A DNA stretch of 39,868 nt, taken from assembly GCA_047975295.1 (NCBI GenBank), contig JBKEDH010000173.1, positions 1 to 39,868 of the forward strand, in the 5' to 3' direction. The position numbers and the translations under genes are program-made. Positions 16,130-23,875 of the stretch are shown here, in pieces; positions within the stretch are counted from its first letter, which is position 1, and each line of letters opens with the position of its first letter. This stretch comes from JBKEDH01 sp047975295 (lineage in GTDB: Bacteria; Bacteroidota; Bacteroidia; Flavobacteriales; Flavobacteriaceae). Below the pieces are notes generated by a model. That model ran no database searches. It had not been told where the DNA came from and saw only the letters and a list, made by a program, of their open reading frames with translations.

Positions 16130-16188
16130 ATTAAACCGTTTTTCCGTCTGTTAAACACACGTTAAACCCAGCGTTAAAAATCGTTAAA
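16130..16188 (+). repeat. Helically spaced GTTAAA direct repeats between dapF and the HtrA gene
   Basis: GTTAAA occurs at 16150, 16161, 16173 and 16183, with steps of 11, 12 and 10 bases, and ATTAAA at 16130 is 20 bases before the first. The copies lie on one face of the helix, as in binding arrays for response regulators. The block sits between two divergent genes, 14 bases or less from the dapF box and about 120 bases before the HtrA ATG. The regulatory role is inferred. Confidence 0.45.
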
Positions 16189-16306
16189 AGGAAAACAGCA
16201 ATTCAATAAATAATTAATTTTAATCGTTCATTTAAAAAACAATATTCTGTTTTCTTGTTAAAACCTTATCATATTACATAAAACACAAATTAAATTCTAA
16301 TAAAAT

Positions 16307-17716
16307 ATGAAGAAGATATTATCATTAATTTTAGTTTCCGTTTTAGGCGGTATTATAACCTTAGGAGCCTACAAACTTTTTTTGGAACCCAAAAAAAATA
16401 CCGAAGTTGGTGTTACGGCCACCACGCCCAGTCCCAATTTCTTGCCTGCTTCAAATGTCATTAACACAGCAAGCTTTAATGAAGCTCCGGATTTCACTAT
16501 TGCTGCCGAAAATACCGTAAATGCCGTGGTACACGTTAAAAACGTAAGTATAAGTAGAGGCGGCATGTCTTTCGAAGACTTATTTTATGGCAGAAGCCCG
16601 CAACGAGCCCAAATGGGTACAGGATCGGGTGTTATTGTTAATGCCGATGGCTACATTGTTACTAACAACCATGTTATTAGCAATTCTAACCAGTTAACAG
16701 TAACACTTAATAATAATAAAACCTACGAAGCGCAAATTGTGGGTACAGATCCAAAAACAGACATAGCCCTTTTAAAAATAGATGCTAACGAAGACTTACC
16801 TTATGTTACTTTTGCCGATTCAGATCAAGTACGTATTGGCGAATGGGTATTGGCAGTAGGCAATCCCTTTAATTTAACATCGACCGTTACTGCCGGCATT
16901 GTAAGTGCAAAAGCTAGAGATTTATCGGGCAATAGTTCGCAATCGTTCATACAAACCGATGCCGCTGTAAACCCCGGAAACTCGGGTGGTGCCTTGGTAA
17001 ACACAAAAGGCGAATTAATAGGTATCAATACTGCTATTTCGTCGCAAACGGGTTCTTATGTTGGTTATTCGTTTGCTGTTCCCAGTAATATCGCTCGCCG
17101 GATTATTGAAGATATTATGGAATATGGCAACGTACAAAATGGCATCCTGGGAATTTCGGGAGGAGAACTTAACAGCAATGCTTCAGAAAAATTAGGAATA
17201 ACCGATACCGAAGGTATTTATATATCGGAAGTTATAGAAGACTCGGGTGCAGACGAAGCCGGAATAGAAGAAGGCGATATAATAAAGGAAATAGACAATA
17301 TTAAAATTTCTAAATTCTCCGATTTAACAGGACACATTAGTGCAAAACGTGCCGGTGATGTTGTTAGCATAACCATTTCTAAAAACGGAAAACTAAAAAC
17401 AGTACCCGTTAAGCTTACCAAAAACCAAACGCTTATCTTACCTGTTGTGGGTACGGTTAAAAATGCCAATAAAAACGAGCTTAAAAAGTTAAATACCGAA
17501 AATGGTGTTAAAATAGTTAAGTTCGATAAAGATTACGAATCGTACTGGAAAAACAACGGTATAGACGAAGGTTCTATTATAACAAAAATTAACGATACCC
17601 AAATACATTCGGTAGACGATTTAAAAACGGCCATTAAAAACCGTTCGCCATACGAACCCCTAAGAGTTGAATTAATAAATACCAAAGGCGAAAAAGAGCG
17701 GTATAATTTTAGATAA
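16307..17716 (+). CDS. Periplasmic serine protease of the HtrA/DegQ family
   Basis: A 469-residue protein-quality-control protease and chaperone of the cell envelope. The N-terminus MKKILSLILVSVLGGIITLGAY is a membrane anchor or signal. The trypsin-like domain has the full catalytic triad: His122 in VTNNHVI, Asp152 in KTDIALLKI, and Ser226 in NPGNSGGAL. Two PDZ domains follow, about 265-360 (starting near NGILGISGGEL) and about 385-469. A long Ser/Gly region with FEDLFYGRSP before the protease domain is the usual LA-loop position. It is monocistronic: a strong terminator follows, and an array of GTTAAA repeats lies upstream. DegP versus DegQ naming cannot be decided, so no symbol is given. 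Confidence 0.94.
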   Translation: MKKILSLILVSVLGGIITLGAYKLFLEPKKNTEVGVTATTPSPNFLPASNVINTASFNEAPDFTIAAENTVNAVVHVKNVSISRGGMSFEDLFYGRSPQRAQMGTGSGVIVNADGYIVTNNHVISNSNQLTVTLNNNKTYEAQIVGTDPKTDIALLKIDANEDLPYVTFADSDQVRIGEWVLAVGNPFNLTSTVTAGIVSAKARDLSGNSSQSFIQTDAAVNPGNSGGALVNTKGELIGINTAISSQTGSYVGYSFAVPSNIARRIIEDIMEYGNVQNGILGISGGELNSNASEKLGITDTEGIYISEVIEDSGADEAGIEEGDIIKEIDNIKISKFSDLTGHISAKRAGDVVSITISKNGKLKTVPVKLTKNQTLILPVVGTVKNANKNELKKLNTENGVKIVKFDKDYESYWKNNGIDEGSIITKINDTQIHSVDDLKTAIKNRSPYEPLRVELINTKGEKERYNFR

Positions 17717-17735
17717 ATCTGTAAACATATTTACC

Positions 17736-17776
17736 ATAACCCCTTAATGATAAAAAATTAAGGGGTTATTTTTTTG
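17736..17776 (+). terminator. Rho-independent terminator after the HtrA gene
   Basis: ATAACCCCTTAA (17736-17747) and TTAAGGGGTTAT (17758-17769) form a perfect 12-bp stem with a 10-base loop, followed by a run of seven T before G at 17776. It starts 20 bases after the stop codon. Confidence 0.92.
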
Positions 17777-17808
17777 TGAAATCCTTAACGAAAACGTTTG
17801 AAATATAA

Positions 17809-17816
17809 TACTTTTG
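17809..17816 (+). promoter_or_regulatory. TAnnTTTG box of the GAPDH gene
   Basis: TACTTTTG is a perfect match to the -7 element and ends 25 bases before the ATG. The nearest TTTG (17797-17800) is too close to be its partner, so the upstream element is weak or absent. Confidence 0.4.
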
Positions 17817-17841
17817 CTAAAACCAAACTAAACCAATCAAA

Positions 17842-19290
17842 ATGTCTCCCAATAACAAATACGAAAAGGAGCTCGCGTTTCAGGCCGATAGACGAAAGGC
17901 AACTGTGGAGTTTATTAAAATTATTAACGATTTGTGGTACGACAAATCGATCGAATTGGTACTTTTTAGAAATCAACTTATCGATCTTAATGTGAGCCAA
18001 ATCTTAAATTTACATGAATATGCTGCCAAATTTGTCCAGAAACCTATTTCCATTTTCGATTCGGTTGAAATTGCACAGGCCATAAAAACTGCAGATATCC
18101 CTCCGGCAAAGCTCGATATTGGCAAATTAACTTTCGAGTACCACAACGAAGACAACAAATACAACAATGGTACGGCATTTGTATTTTCTAAATTAAAAGG
18201 TATAAACAAAAACGATAATTTACAGCCCAAAGATGTGGTGCTATATGGTTTTGGCAGAATAGGCAGATTGGTAGCACGGGAGCTTATGGCCCGAACGGGA
18301 AAAGGAAGCCAATTACGGCTTAGAGCCATAGTTATTAGAGGCCAATTAGATACTAAAACCCTTGAAAAACGGGCTGCCCTATTAAGAAACGACTCTGTAC
18401 ATGGCGAATTTTCAGGAACTGTTTTTGTCGATTCCAAAAACAATGCTCTTAATGTTAACGGTACTACGGTAAATATAATTTCTGCCAATACACCCGAAGA
18501 GATAGACTACACACAATATGGCATAAACAATGCTTTGGTTATAGATAACACCGGTGTATTTCGTGATAAAGGTGCTTTGGGCAGACATTTAAAATCCAAG
18601 GGTATTAGCAAAGTATTGCTAACTGCACCCAGCAAAGAAATTCCCAATATTGTACATGGTGTTAACCACCACGAATTTAATCCGGATACCGTTACTATTT
18701 TTTCGGCAGCATCGTGTACCACAAATGCCATTACACCTATTTTAAAGGTTATTGAAGATTCCTTTGGTATAAAATCTGGACATATCGAAACCATACATGC
18801 CTATACCAACGACCAAAATTTAGTCGATAATTTCCATAAAAAATACCGTCGCGGACGGGCAGCCGCACTCAACATGGTCATTACCGAAACCGGTGCCGGC
18901 AATGCTGTCGCAAAAGCATTACCGGAATTGGCGGGCAAGTTAACATCAAACGCCATAAGGGTACCCGTACCCAATGGTTCGCTGGCCATTTTAAATTTAG
19001 AACTAAAAAACAAAACATCGGTTAGAGGTATTAACACCATTGTAAAAAAATATGCTTTAGAAGGAGACCTTGTCGAACAAATTAAATTCGAGCTAAACGA
19101 CGAGCTGGTTTCAAGCGATATTGTTGGCAGTTCGGCTCCGGCCATTTTCGACAGCAAAGCAACCCTTGTTAGGCCAGATGGTAAAAACACCATTCTATAT
19201 ATTTGGTACGATAACGAATACGGTTACAGCCATCAAGTTATTCGCTTGGCAAAATATATTTCGAAAGTACGGCGATATACTTACTATTAG
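17842..19290 (+). CDS. gap: Glyceraldehyde-3-phosphate dehydrogenase, long form
   Basis: Oxidises glyceraldehyde-3-phosphate to 1,3-bisphosphoglycerate. The GAPDH body begins at about residue 130: VVLYGFGRIGRLVARELM is the NAD-binding start, SAASCTTNAITP contains the catalytic Cys292, and ETIHAYTNDQ holds the partner His319. WYDNEYGYSHQVIRLAKY is the usual C-terminal motif. The enzyme is 482 residues instead of about 335 because of an N-terminal extension of about 130 residues rich in helix (KYEKELAFQADRRKATVEFI). This long version is known from Bacteroidota and some gammaproteobacteria. The NAD or NADP preference cannot be told, so a glycolytic or gluconeogenic direction is open. It is transcribed alone between a terminator and a 227-base spacer. 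Confidence 0.95.
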   Translation: MSPNNKYEKELAFQADRRKATVEFIKIINDLWYDKSIELVLFRNQLIDLNVSQILNLHEYAAKFVQKPISIFDSVEIAQAIKTADIPPAKLDIGKLTFEYHNEDNKYNNGTAFVFSKLKGINKNDNLQPKDVVLYGFGRIGRLVARELMARTGKGSQLRLRAIVIRGQLDTKTLEKRAALLRNDSVHGEFSGTVFVDSKNNALNVNGTTVNIISANTPEEIDYTQYGINNALVIDNTGVFRDKGALGRHLKSKGISKVLLTAPSKEIPNIVHGVNHHEFNPDTVTIFSAASCTTNAITPILKVIEDSFGIKSGHIETIHAYTNDQNLVDNFHKKYRRGRAAALNMVITETGAGNAVAKALPELAGKLTSNAIRVPVPNGSLAILNLELKNKTSVRGINTIVKKYALEGDLVEQIKFELNDELVSSDIVGSSAPAIFDSKATLVRPDGKNTILYIWYDNEYGYSHQVIRLAKYISKVRRYTYY

Positions 19291-19433
19291 CAAACATCCA
19301 AAAAAAGATTCTGTCCGTATAATACAATAAGGTTTTTAAAATGAAGTTTTTCTTATTAAAACAGTCTATAAACGAACAATATTTATAAATTAGCTTCGTA
19401 GAATGTAAAACCTACAAACCAAAAATATAATGA

Positions 19434-19521
19434 AACACCCATAATTAAACTTAAATCACACGGAGGAATGTTAATTTGGGTGTTCCATGTGACCATTAAA
19501 ACAATAAATATTAACACATGA
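19434..19521 (+). promoter_or_regulatory. Leader hairpin with GGAGG in the loop and a 17-codon frame
   Basis: AACACCCATAATTAA (19434-19448) pairs with TTAATTTGGGTGTT (19471-19484) with one bulged base; the 22-base loop contains GGAGG (19462-19466) and an ATG at 19468. That ATG opens a 17-codon frame ending at TGA 19519-19521, which overlaps the next ATG (19518) as ATGA. GGAGG is unusual in this AT-rich, SD-poor DNA, but it is only one base from the ATG, so the small frame may not be translated. The 19291-19433 part of the spacer shows only a TAGCTTCG box. Confidence 0.35.
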
Positions 19522-20114
19522 AATTAATAAAACCTTTAGCCTCCTTTTTATTTTTAGTATCGGCCTTTTCTTTTTCGCAATCCAACGCAACCGATAATCT
19601 ATCTCTTAATAGCGGTACAATAGACAGCCAATTTGAATATGTTATACAAAAATCCAATAATTACCAAGATTTTAAAGTCGTTAAAAAAGCATGGCTATAT
19701 ACTTTAAAAGCGCACGCCATAGATTCCCTAAATGCCGTACACAAAACCTTATCGGACACAAAAGCCATTGTGGACATACAATCGAATGAAATTTCCAGTT
19801 TAAAACAAAAGCTTTCCCAAACCCAAGAAACACTAGACAGCACCAACTTAGAAAAAGACAGCATGAACGTTTTGGGACTTCAAACAAGCAAAATAAGTTA
19901 CAATATGCTAATGTGGACCATTATTGGGGTTTTGTTATTGCTTTTGCTTTTTTATATCTACAGGTTTAAAAACAGTAATATTGTTACCCAAAAAGCTCAA
20001 AAATCGTTAACCGAAATAGAAGAAGAATTTGAAGAACATAGAAGGGTTGCATTGGAACGCGAACAAAAAGTAAGACGCCAATTACAAGACGAAATAAACA
20101 AACACAGAAAATAA
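19518..20114 (+). CDS. Signal-peptide coiled-coil membrane protein, unknown function
   Basis: A 198-residue protein with a signal peptide (MKLIKPLASFLFLVSAFSFSQ), a periplasmic part with a coiled coil at about 75-118 (SDTKAIVDIQSNEISSLKQK and on), one membrane helix at 131-150 (LMWTIIGVLLLLLLFYIYRF), and a highly charged cytoplasmic coiled coil at 160-198 (EIEEEFEEHRRVALEREQKV). No enzyme motif is present. I recall homologs in databases carrying the name tRNA methyltransferase, which the sequence does not support; it may have been copied from the nearby trmD. Its shape suggests a bitopic scaffold or tether across the inner membrane. A strong terminator ends the unit. Confidence 0.8.
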   Translation: MKLIKPLASFLFLVSAFSFSQSNATDNLSLNSGTIDSQFEYVIQKSNNYQDFKVVKKAWLYTLKAHAIDSLNAVHKTLSDTKAIVDIQSNEISSLKQKLSQTQETLDSTNLEKDSMNVLGLQTSKISYNMLMWTIIGVLLLLLLFYIYRFKNSNIVTQKAQKSLTEIEEEFEEHRRVALEREQKVRRQLQDEINKHRK

Positions 20115-20143
20115 ATTTTACAAGAAAATAATTATTTAGTTAG

Positions 20144-20168
20144 AGCCTGTATTTTTACAGGCTTTTTT
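20144..20168 (+). terminator. Rho-independent terminator
   Basis: AGCCTGTA (20144-20151) and TACAGGCT (20156-20163) form a perfect 8-bp stem with a TTTT loop, followed by a T run to 20168. Confidence 0.9.
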
Positions 20169-20285
20169 ACAACCTTATTTTAGTTAAAAACAAAGATGTT
20201 TTATTGTTTTATTGTGAATTTTGTTTAGATTAGATTGTTGATAACTATGTTACCGATAAATAACCACTCTCTAATCTCAATTTAT

Positions 20286-21392
20286 ATGAACTTTATCTTG
20301 TACAGCGCATTGCTCATTAAAATATTGATATTTGCCTCGATAGTAAGCATAATAGGCTTAACACTCGTATTTTTTATTCAAAAAAAAGGATATTTAAAAT
20401 ATAAGGCGGTAAACTTTTTAATGCTTTTGTGTGCTTTCGGATTTTTTATTGGTGTTTTATTTATTTTTTACGAAGCTTATAGAATCCACAATTACAATGT
20501 TGGACAATTTATTGCCGAAGCAGACAACTCGACTACAGCTACAACCACCACAATTGCAACAGAGGCAACAGAGGCAGCAGAGGCAACAGAGGTAGCAGTA
20601 GATGGCGCTGCTTCTATTCAAGACGACGCTATTAGATATACCGAAAATACCACTTTTACATCCAATTCCTTTAATTACACAAAAGACGATGTTGATACTT
20701 TTGTAGAATTACGACAATACAGGAATAATTTAGTGGGCTACAGCAACTATTTAATAAAATCGGCACAAGATTTTAATCCCAAAGATTACTCTTACGAAAA
20801 TTTGTTAAAAGAAAACATAATCGAACAACTTAACAATCAAGAAGAAACGCAGGAACTTTGGAATAAAGTTTTAAATAATATTTTTAATTACGACAAAACA
20901 ACCGATCGGTTTTTAAGTGAAAATTACCATGCTGTCGGGAATTTAAATTTAAACGAATATCCAAACACAGACGTTACTAACAATTCTATAGATTATGTTG
21001 AAAGTATTGGAATTTCGGAATTTTGGCAACGAAAACTATTTCATCCCGAAAATCGGGATACCGAAACCATTTTACAAAACTGGAACAAAAGCAAGGCTTA
21101 TATTTTCACGTTTCTTTCAAAATCCAAATACGACCAACTATGCAAAGAGGTTGTTAACGATTTAATAACCATTAAGGAAGAAATAAACAGACAACCCGAC
21201 TACAAAGAGTTTTATAACACGTACAATGTATCCGATTCCTTATTTTTAACATATCCGAGTGTTGATTATGTGTATTCCTTTAAAACATCGCAAACTTGGC
21301 TGTTTGGCTTTTGGGACAGGCGCTATCACGAAAACAACGACGAAACCGTATTCGATATTTTAAAGGAAATCCAAAACCATTACAATAATTAA
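20286..21392 (+). CDS. Two-helix membrane protein with repeated FW-x-R-[RK] domain, unknown family
   Basis: I do not recognise this protein. The ATG at 20286 gives 368 residues starting with a membrane helix (8-31); a TTG and an ATG further up are less likely. A second helix spans 42-62. Residues 82-110 are low complexity (runs of Thr, Ala and Glu from 9-base repeats in the DNA). The rest (120-368) is soluble and contains two copies of a motif: FWQRKLFHPENRDTETIL at 246-263 and FWDRRYHENNDETVFDIL at 342-359, each ending a mainly helical block of about 95 residues. The next gene is a shorter relative with the same C-terminal motif, three bases away. The role is unknown; a membrane-bound helical domain for protein contacts is one guess. 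Confidence 0.8.
   Translation: MNFILYSALLIKILIFASIVSIIGLTLVFFIQKKGYLKYKAVNFLMLLCAFGFFIGVLFIFYEAYRIHNYNVGQFIAEADNSTTATTTTIATEATEAAEATEVAVDGAASIQDDAIRYTENTTFTSNSFNYTKDDVDTFVELRQYRNNLVGYSNYLIKSAQDFNPKDYSYENLLKENIIEQLNNQEETQELWNKVLNNIFNYDKTTDRFLSENYHAVGNLNLNEYPNTDVTNNSIDYVESIGISEFWQRKLFHPENRDTETILQNWNKSKAYIFTFLSKSKYDQLCKEVVNDLITIKEEINRQPDYKEFYNTYNVSDSLFLTYPSVDYVYSFKTSQTWLFGFWDRRYHENNDETVFDILKEIQNHYNN
20530..20605 (+). repeat. Short in-frame repeats coding for a Thr/Ala/Glu tract
   Basis: GCAACAGAG and near copies (GCAGCAGAG, GCAACAGAGGTAGCA) occur in tandem and make the Ala-Thr-Glu repeats of the linker after the second membrane helix. The 9-base unit keeps the frame, so changes in copy number would alter linker length only. 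Confidence 0.6.
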
Positions 21393-21395
21393 GAA

Positions 21396-22265
21396 ATGAA
21401 AAAAGTTACACTTATCATAACCGCAGTAAGTATTTTATTTTCGGTTATTACTATCGGTTTTATTATATACTCAACAAAAAAGATTGAAGAATTAAAAACC
21501 CAACACACTAGCTATTATTACACCGTAGAGGCTGTAAATGCTACATCGGCAGTTAATAACAACACCTACCACAACGATGCAGAGTTAAAGGAAATTTTAA
21601 AATATAACCTTAAAAACCAAGGTCATGAAAACGACATTTATTACAACATTATACACTTAGAACAAAAAAAATATATAGAAGCTAATAACTGCCTTCAATA
21701 CTTTCTTGTTAATAACAGTTTTGAAGAAAACACCAATTGCGACACAAAAATAGTCGATATCTTTATAGACGAAATTGGAGAAACCGGATTTTTAAAAACC
21801 GTTTTGGGTAACTTTTTCGAATATCTCTCATCGTACAACGAAATAAACACATTACATCCGCAAAGCTATGTTACAAGCATCAGGTTTCCTCCCTCCCATA
21901 AAAATCAAATACATAAATTAAAAAACAAGGTTGAACTTGCTTTTATAAACAGATACCGAAATCCAGAAACATTAAAAACACTTTTCGACAAAAATAAAGA
22001 TTACTTTCTTAGTTATATAAGTAAAAACATTTACAACAGTGCCATAAAAAATAATGTCGAAACATTATTGGACAGTTATAACGAAATACATTCGCAAAGC
22101 GACAAAGAAGCCTTTTATAAAGATATTTATTTTAAGGCCGAAAGCCAACAAAATCAAAGCAAATATTGGGATTATACCTTTTGGAAAAGGCGGGAACTCG
22201 AAAATAACGACAAAACTCTTTACCGTATCTTAAATGAAATAAACAACTTTTATTTGGAAAACTAA
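21396..22265 (+). CDS. Single-helix membrane paralog of the preceding protein
   Basis: A 289-residue protein starting MKKVTLIITAVSILFSVITIGFIIY, a membrane anchor at 4-25, followed by a soluble part. The C-terminus FWKRRELENNDKTLYRILNEI (262-282) matches the end of the upstream protein. An earlier segment (FINRYRNPETLKTLFDKNKDYF at 183-204, then SYISKNIY) lines up with its first motif and the block after it (FWQRKLFHPENRDTETIL and FTFLSKSKY), so the two are collinear relatives over at least 100 residues. It lacks the second helix and the Thr-rich linker. It begins three bases after its relative and is surely in the same transcript. No known family is recognised. Confidence 0.8.
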   Translation: MKKVTLIITAVSILFSVITIGFIIYSTKKIEELKTQHTSYYYTVEAVNATSAVNNNTYHNDAELKEILKYNLKNQGHENDIYYNIIHLEQKKYIEANNCLQYFLVNNSFEENTNCDTKIVDIFIDEIGETGFLKTVLGNFFEYLSSYNEINTLHPQSYVTSIRFPPSHKNQIHKLKNKVELAFINRYRNPETLKTLFDKNKDYFLSYISKNIYNSAIKNNVETLLDSYNEIHSQSDKEAFYKDIYFKAESQQNQSKYWDYTFWKRRELENNDKTLYRILNEINNFYLEN

Positions 22266-22281
22266 ATGCACATATGTAATG

Positions 22282-22313
22282 TTTGATGGTCTTACAAACA
22301 TCGTTTATATTTG
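22282..22313 (+). promoter_or_regulatory. Strong predicted promoter of trmD
   Basis: TTTG (22282-22285), 20 bases, then TATATTTG (22306-22313): a near-perfect Bacteroidota promoter. The trmD ATG follows 20 bases later. Confidence 0.65.
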
Positions 22314-22333
22314 CCGGACATTACTACAACACC

Positions 22334-23011
22334 ATGCGTATAGATATTATTACGGTTTTACCCGAATTGTTAGAAAGTCCGTTCGAAGCCTCCATTTTAA
22401 AACGAGCCATAGATTCTGGTTTGGTTAAAGTACATTTCCATAACCTACGCGATTATGCTACCAATAACTATAAAAGCATAGACGATTACCAATTTGGTGG
22501 TGGTGCCGGAATGGTTATGATGATAGAACCCATCGATAAGTGCATTAGTTATTTAAAAACCGAACGCCATTACGATGAAGTTATTTATATGACCCCCGAT
22601 GGCGAAACCTTAAAACAGGGCTTGGCCAATCAACTTTCTTTAAAGAAAAACATTATTATACTTTGCGGACATTACAAAGGTGTGGACCAACGGGTTCGTG
22701 ACCATTTAATAACCAAGGAAATTTCCATTGGCGATTATGTTTTATCGGGTGGCGAATTGGGAGCAGCCGTACTTTGCGATACTATAATTAGGCTAATACC
22801 CGGTGTTTTGGGTAACGAAACCTCTGCCCTAACCGACTCTTTCCAAGACAATCTATTGGCGCCACCCATTTACACAAAACCCAGAGATTATAACGGTTGG
22901 AAAGTACCGGAACTCCTTTTTAGCGGCAATACCCCAAAAATTGAAAAATGGCGCGAAGAACAGGCCTACCAACGTACCCAAGAAAAAAGACCCGATTTAT
23001 TAAACGATTAA
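22334..23011 (+). CDS. trmD: tRNA (guanine37-N1)-methyltransferase
   Basis: Methylates G37 next to the anticodon, preventing +1 frameshifts, using S-adenosylmethionine bound in a trefoil knot. The ATG at 22334 gives MRIDIITVLPELLESPFEASI, the classic TrmD start; the upstream extension from 22283 crosses the predicted promoter and is rejected. DDYQFGGGAGMVMMIEPI, IILCGHYKGVDQRVRDH, and the knot loop EISIGDYVLSGGELGAAVL are all present, and the end YTKPRDYNGWKVPELLFSGNTPKIEKWR is standard. It has 225 residues. A membrane protein gene and rplS follow, an arrangement like the trmD-rplS linkage of other bacteria. Confidence 0.97.
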   Translation: MRIDIITVLPELLESPFEASILKRAIDSGLVKVHFHNLRDYATNNYKSIDDYQFGGGAGMVMMIEPIDKCISYLKTERHYDEVIYMTPDGETLKQGLANQLSLKKNIIILCGHYKGVDQRVRDHLITKEISIGDYVLSGGELGAAVLCDTIIRLIPGVLGNETSALTDSFQDNLLAPPIYTKPRDYNGWKVPELLFSGNTPKIEKWREEQAYQRTQEKRPDLLND

Positions 23012-23021
23012 AACTCCCTAA

Positions 23022-23357
23022 ATGGATAACATAAAGACAATAGAAACAGCTTTTGTCATTTTTGGTAGTGTTAGTGCGATAACTCAAATTATTGTACTCA
23101 TTGCTACAATTATAATATATACAAAAAATAAAAATGCCGCTTCGATAACTTTATTAATTGGTAGTTTATTAGTATTTATAGGAAATCTAAGCAGTTATTT
23201 TATCAGCTTCTTTTTTGCAAGACAGGACGTGGATTATCTAATCTACATCCAATTGGGCATTAACGGTTTTAGTGCTCTGTCGTATTGGGTATTTGGTGTG
23301 GGGCTTTTACTTTATGCACTTAATCGTGTAAAAAAACAAAACGATATTTTAAAATAA
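23022..23357 (+). CDS. Small three-helix membrane protein, unknown
   Basis: A 111-residue hydrophobic protein with three to four membrane segments (about 10-31, 38-65 and 76-97) and a basic C-terminus RVKKQNDILK. Its overall layout (short helices and an LLIGSLLVF segment) is loosely like SemiSWEET-type half transporters, but no signature is seen, so this is not claimed. It starts 10 bases after trmD and is probably co-transcribed with it. The rplS promoter lies downstream. Confidence 0.7.
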   Translation: MDNIKTIETAFVIFGSVSAITQIIVLIATIIIYTKNKNAASITLLIGSLLVFIGNLSSYFISFFFARQDVDYLIYIQLGINGFSALSYWVFGVGLLLYALNRVKKQNDILK

Positions 23358-23383
23358 AAACAAGTCTGTTTAAACTTTTTAAT

Positions 23384-23391
23384 TATATTTG
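23384..23391 (+). promoter_or_regulatory. TAnnTTTG box of rplS
   Basis: TATATTTG is a perfect -7 element, giving an mRNA leader of about 70 bases before the rplS ATG. No clear TTTG is found at the right distance upstream. Confidence 0.5.
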
Positions 23392-23392
23392 C

Positions 23393-23467
23393 ACCCAATT
23401 TTGGGTTAACCTCTGGCGAAAACCGTGAATGTTGTCCTAAATTCAACCAATTTTAAATTTAAAAATT
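23393..23467 (+). promoter_or_regulatory. Candidate autoregulatory leader of rplS (L19 leader)
   Basis: About 70 bases lie between the -7 box and the ATG. They contain a hairpin ACCCA/TGGGT (23393-23397 with 23402-23406), a GGCGAAAACC mini-hairpin near 23415, and TGAAT/ATTCA (23426-23430 with 23441-23445). I recall that a leader RNA for L19 has been described in Flavobacteria; whether this stretch fits its covariance model was not tested. Confidence 0.4.
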
Positions 23468-23818
23468 ATGGAGTCTTTAGTAAAGTATGTACAAGACGAA
23501 TTTGTAACAAAAAAGGAACTTCCCGAATTTGGAGCCGGAGATACCATTACGGTATATTACGAAATTAAAGAGGGCAGCAAAACCCGTACCCAGTTTTTTA
23601 GAGGTGTTGTTATCCAACGAAGAGGCTCTGGAGCTTCCGAAACTTTTACTATTAGAAAAATGTCCGGTACTGTTGGGGTAGAGCGTATTTTCCCTATCAA
23701 CTTACCTGCATTACAAAAAATTGAAATTAACAAACGTGGTAAGGTACGTAGAGCTAGAATATACTATTTTAGAGGTCTTACCGGTAAAAAGGCAAGAATT
23801 AAAGAGCGTAAAAAATAA
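23468..23818 (+). CDS. rplS: Large-subunit ribosomal protein L19
   Basis: L19 lies at the 30S-50S interface of the ribosome. The 116 residues show the family blocks: PEFGAGDTITVYYEIKEGSK, TRTQFFRGVVIQRRGSGASE, TFTIRKMSGTVGVERIFPIN, and the basic end RRARIYYFRGLTGKKARIKE. The long leader upstream and a strong terminator 25 bases downstream mark it as a single-gene unit even though trmD is close. Confidence 0.98.
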   Translation: MESLVKYVQDEFVTKKELPEFGAGDTITVYYEIKEGSKTRTQFFRGVVIQRRGSGASETFTIRKMSGTVGVERIFPINLPALQKIEINKRGKVRRARIYYFRGLTGKKARIKERKK

Positions 23819-23842
23819 TATAAGTACTTTCCAAACGCATCG

Positions 23843-23875
23843 AAAAGCTGTTCTTAATAAAGAATGGCTTTTTTT
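23843..23875 (+). terminator. Rho-independent terminator after rplS
   Basis: A 13-bp stem pairs 23843-23855 with 23860-23872 (two G-U pairs), with loop AATA, and runs into a T tract to 23875. Confidence 0.88.

Noticed and set aside
16130..16188. CRISPR-like array
   Set aside because: The repeat is only six bases with 4-6 base spacers, far below CRISPR unit sizes, and no cas gene is present.
22283..22333. N-terminal extension of TrmD
   Set aside because: It covers the predicted promoter box, and the known TrmD N-terminus begins at the ATG of 22334.
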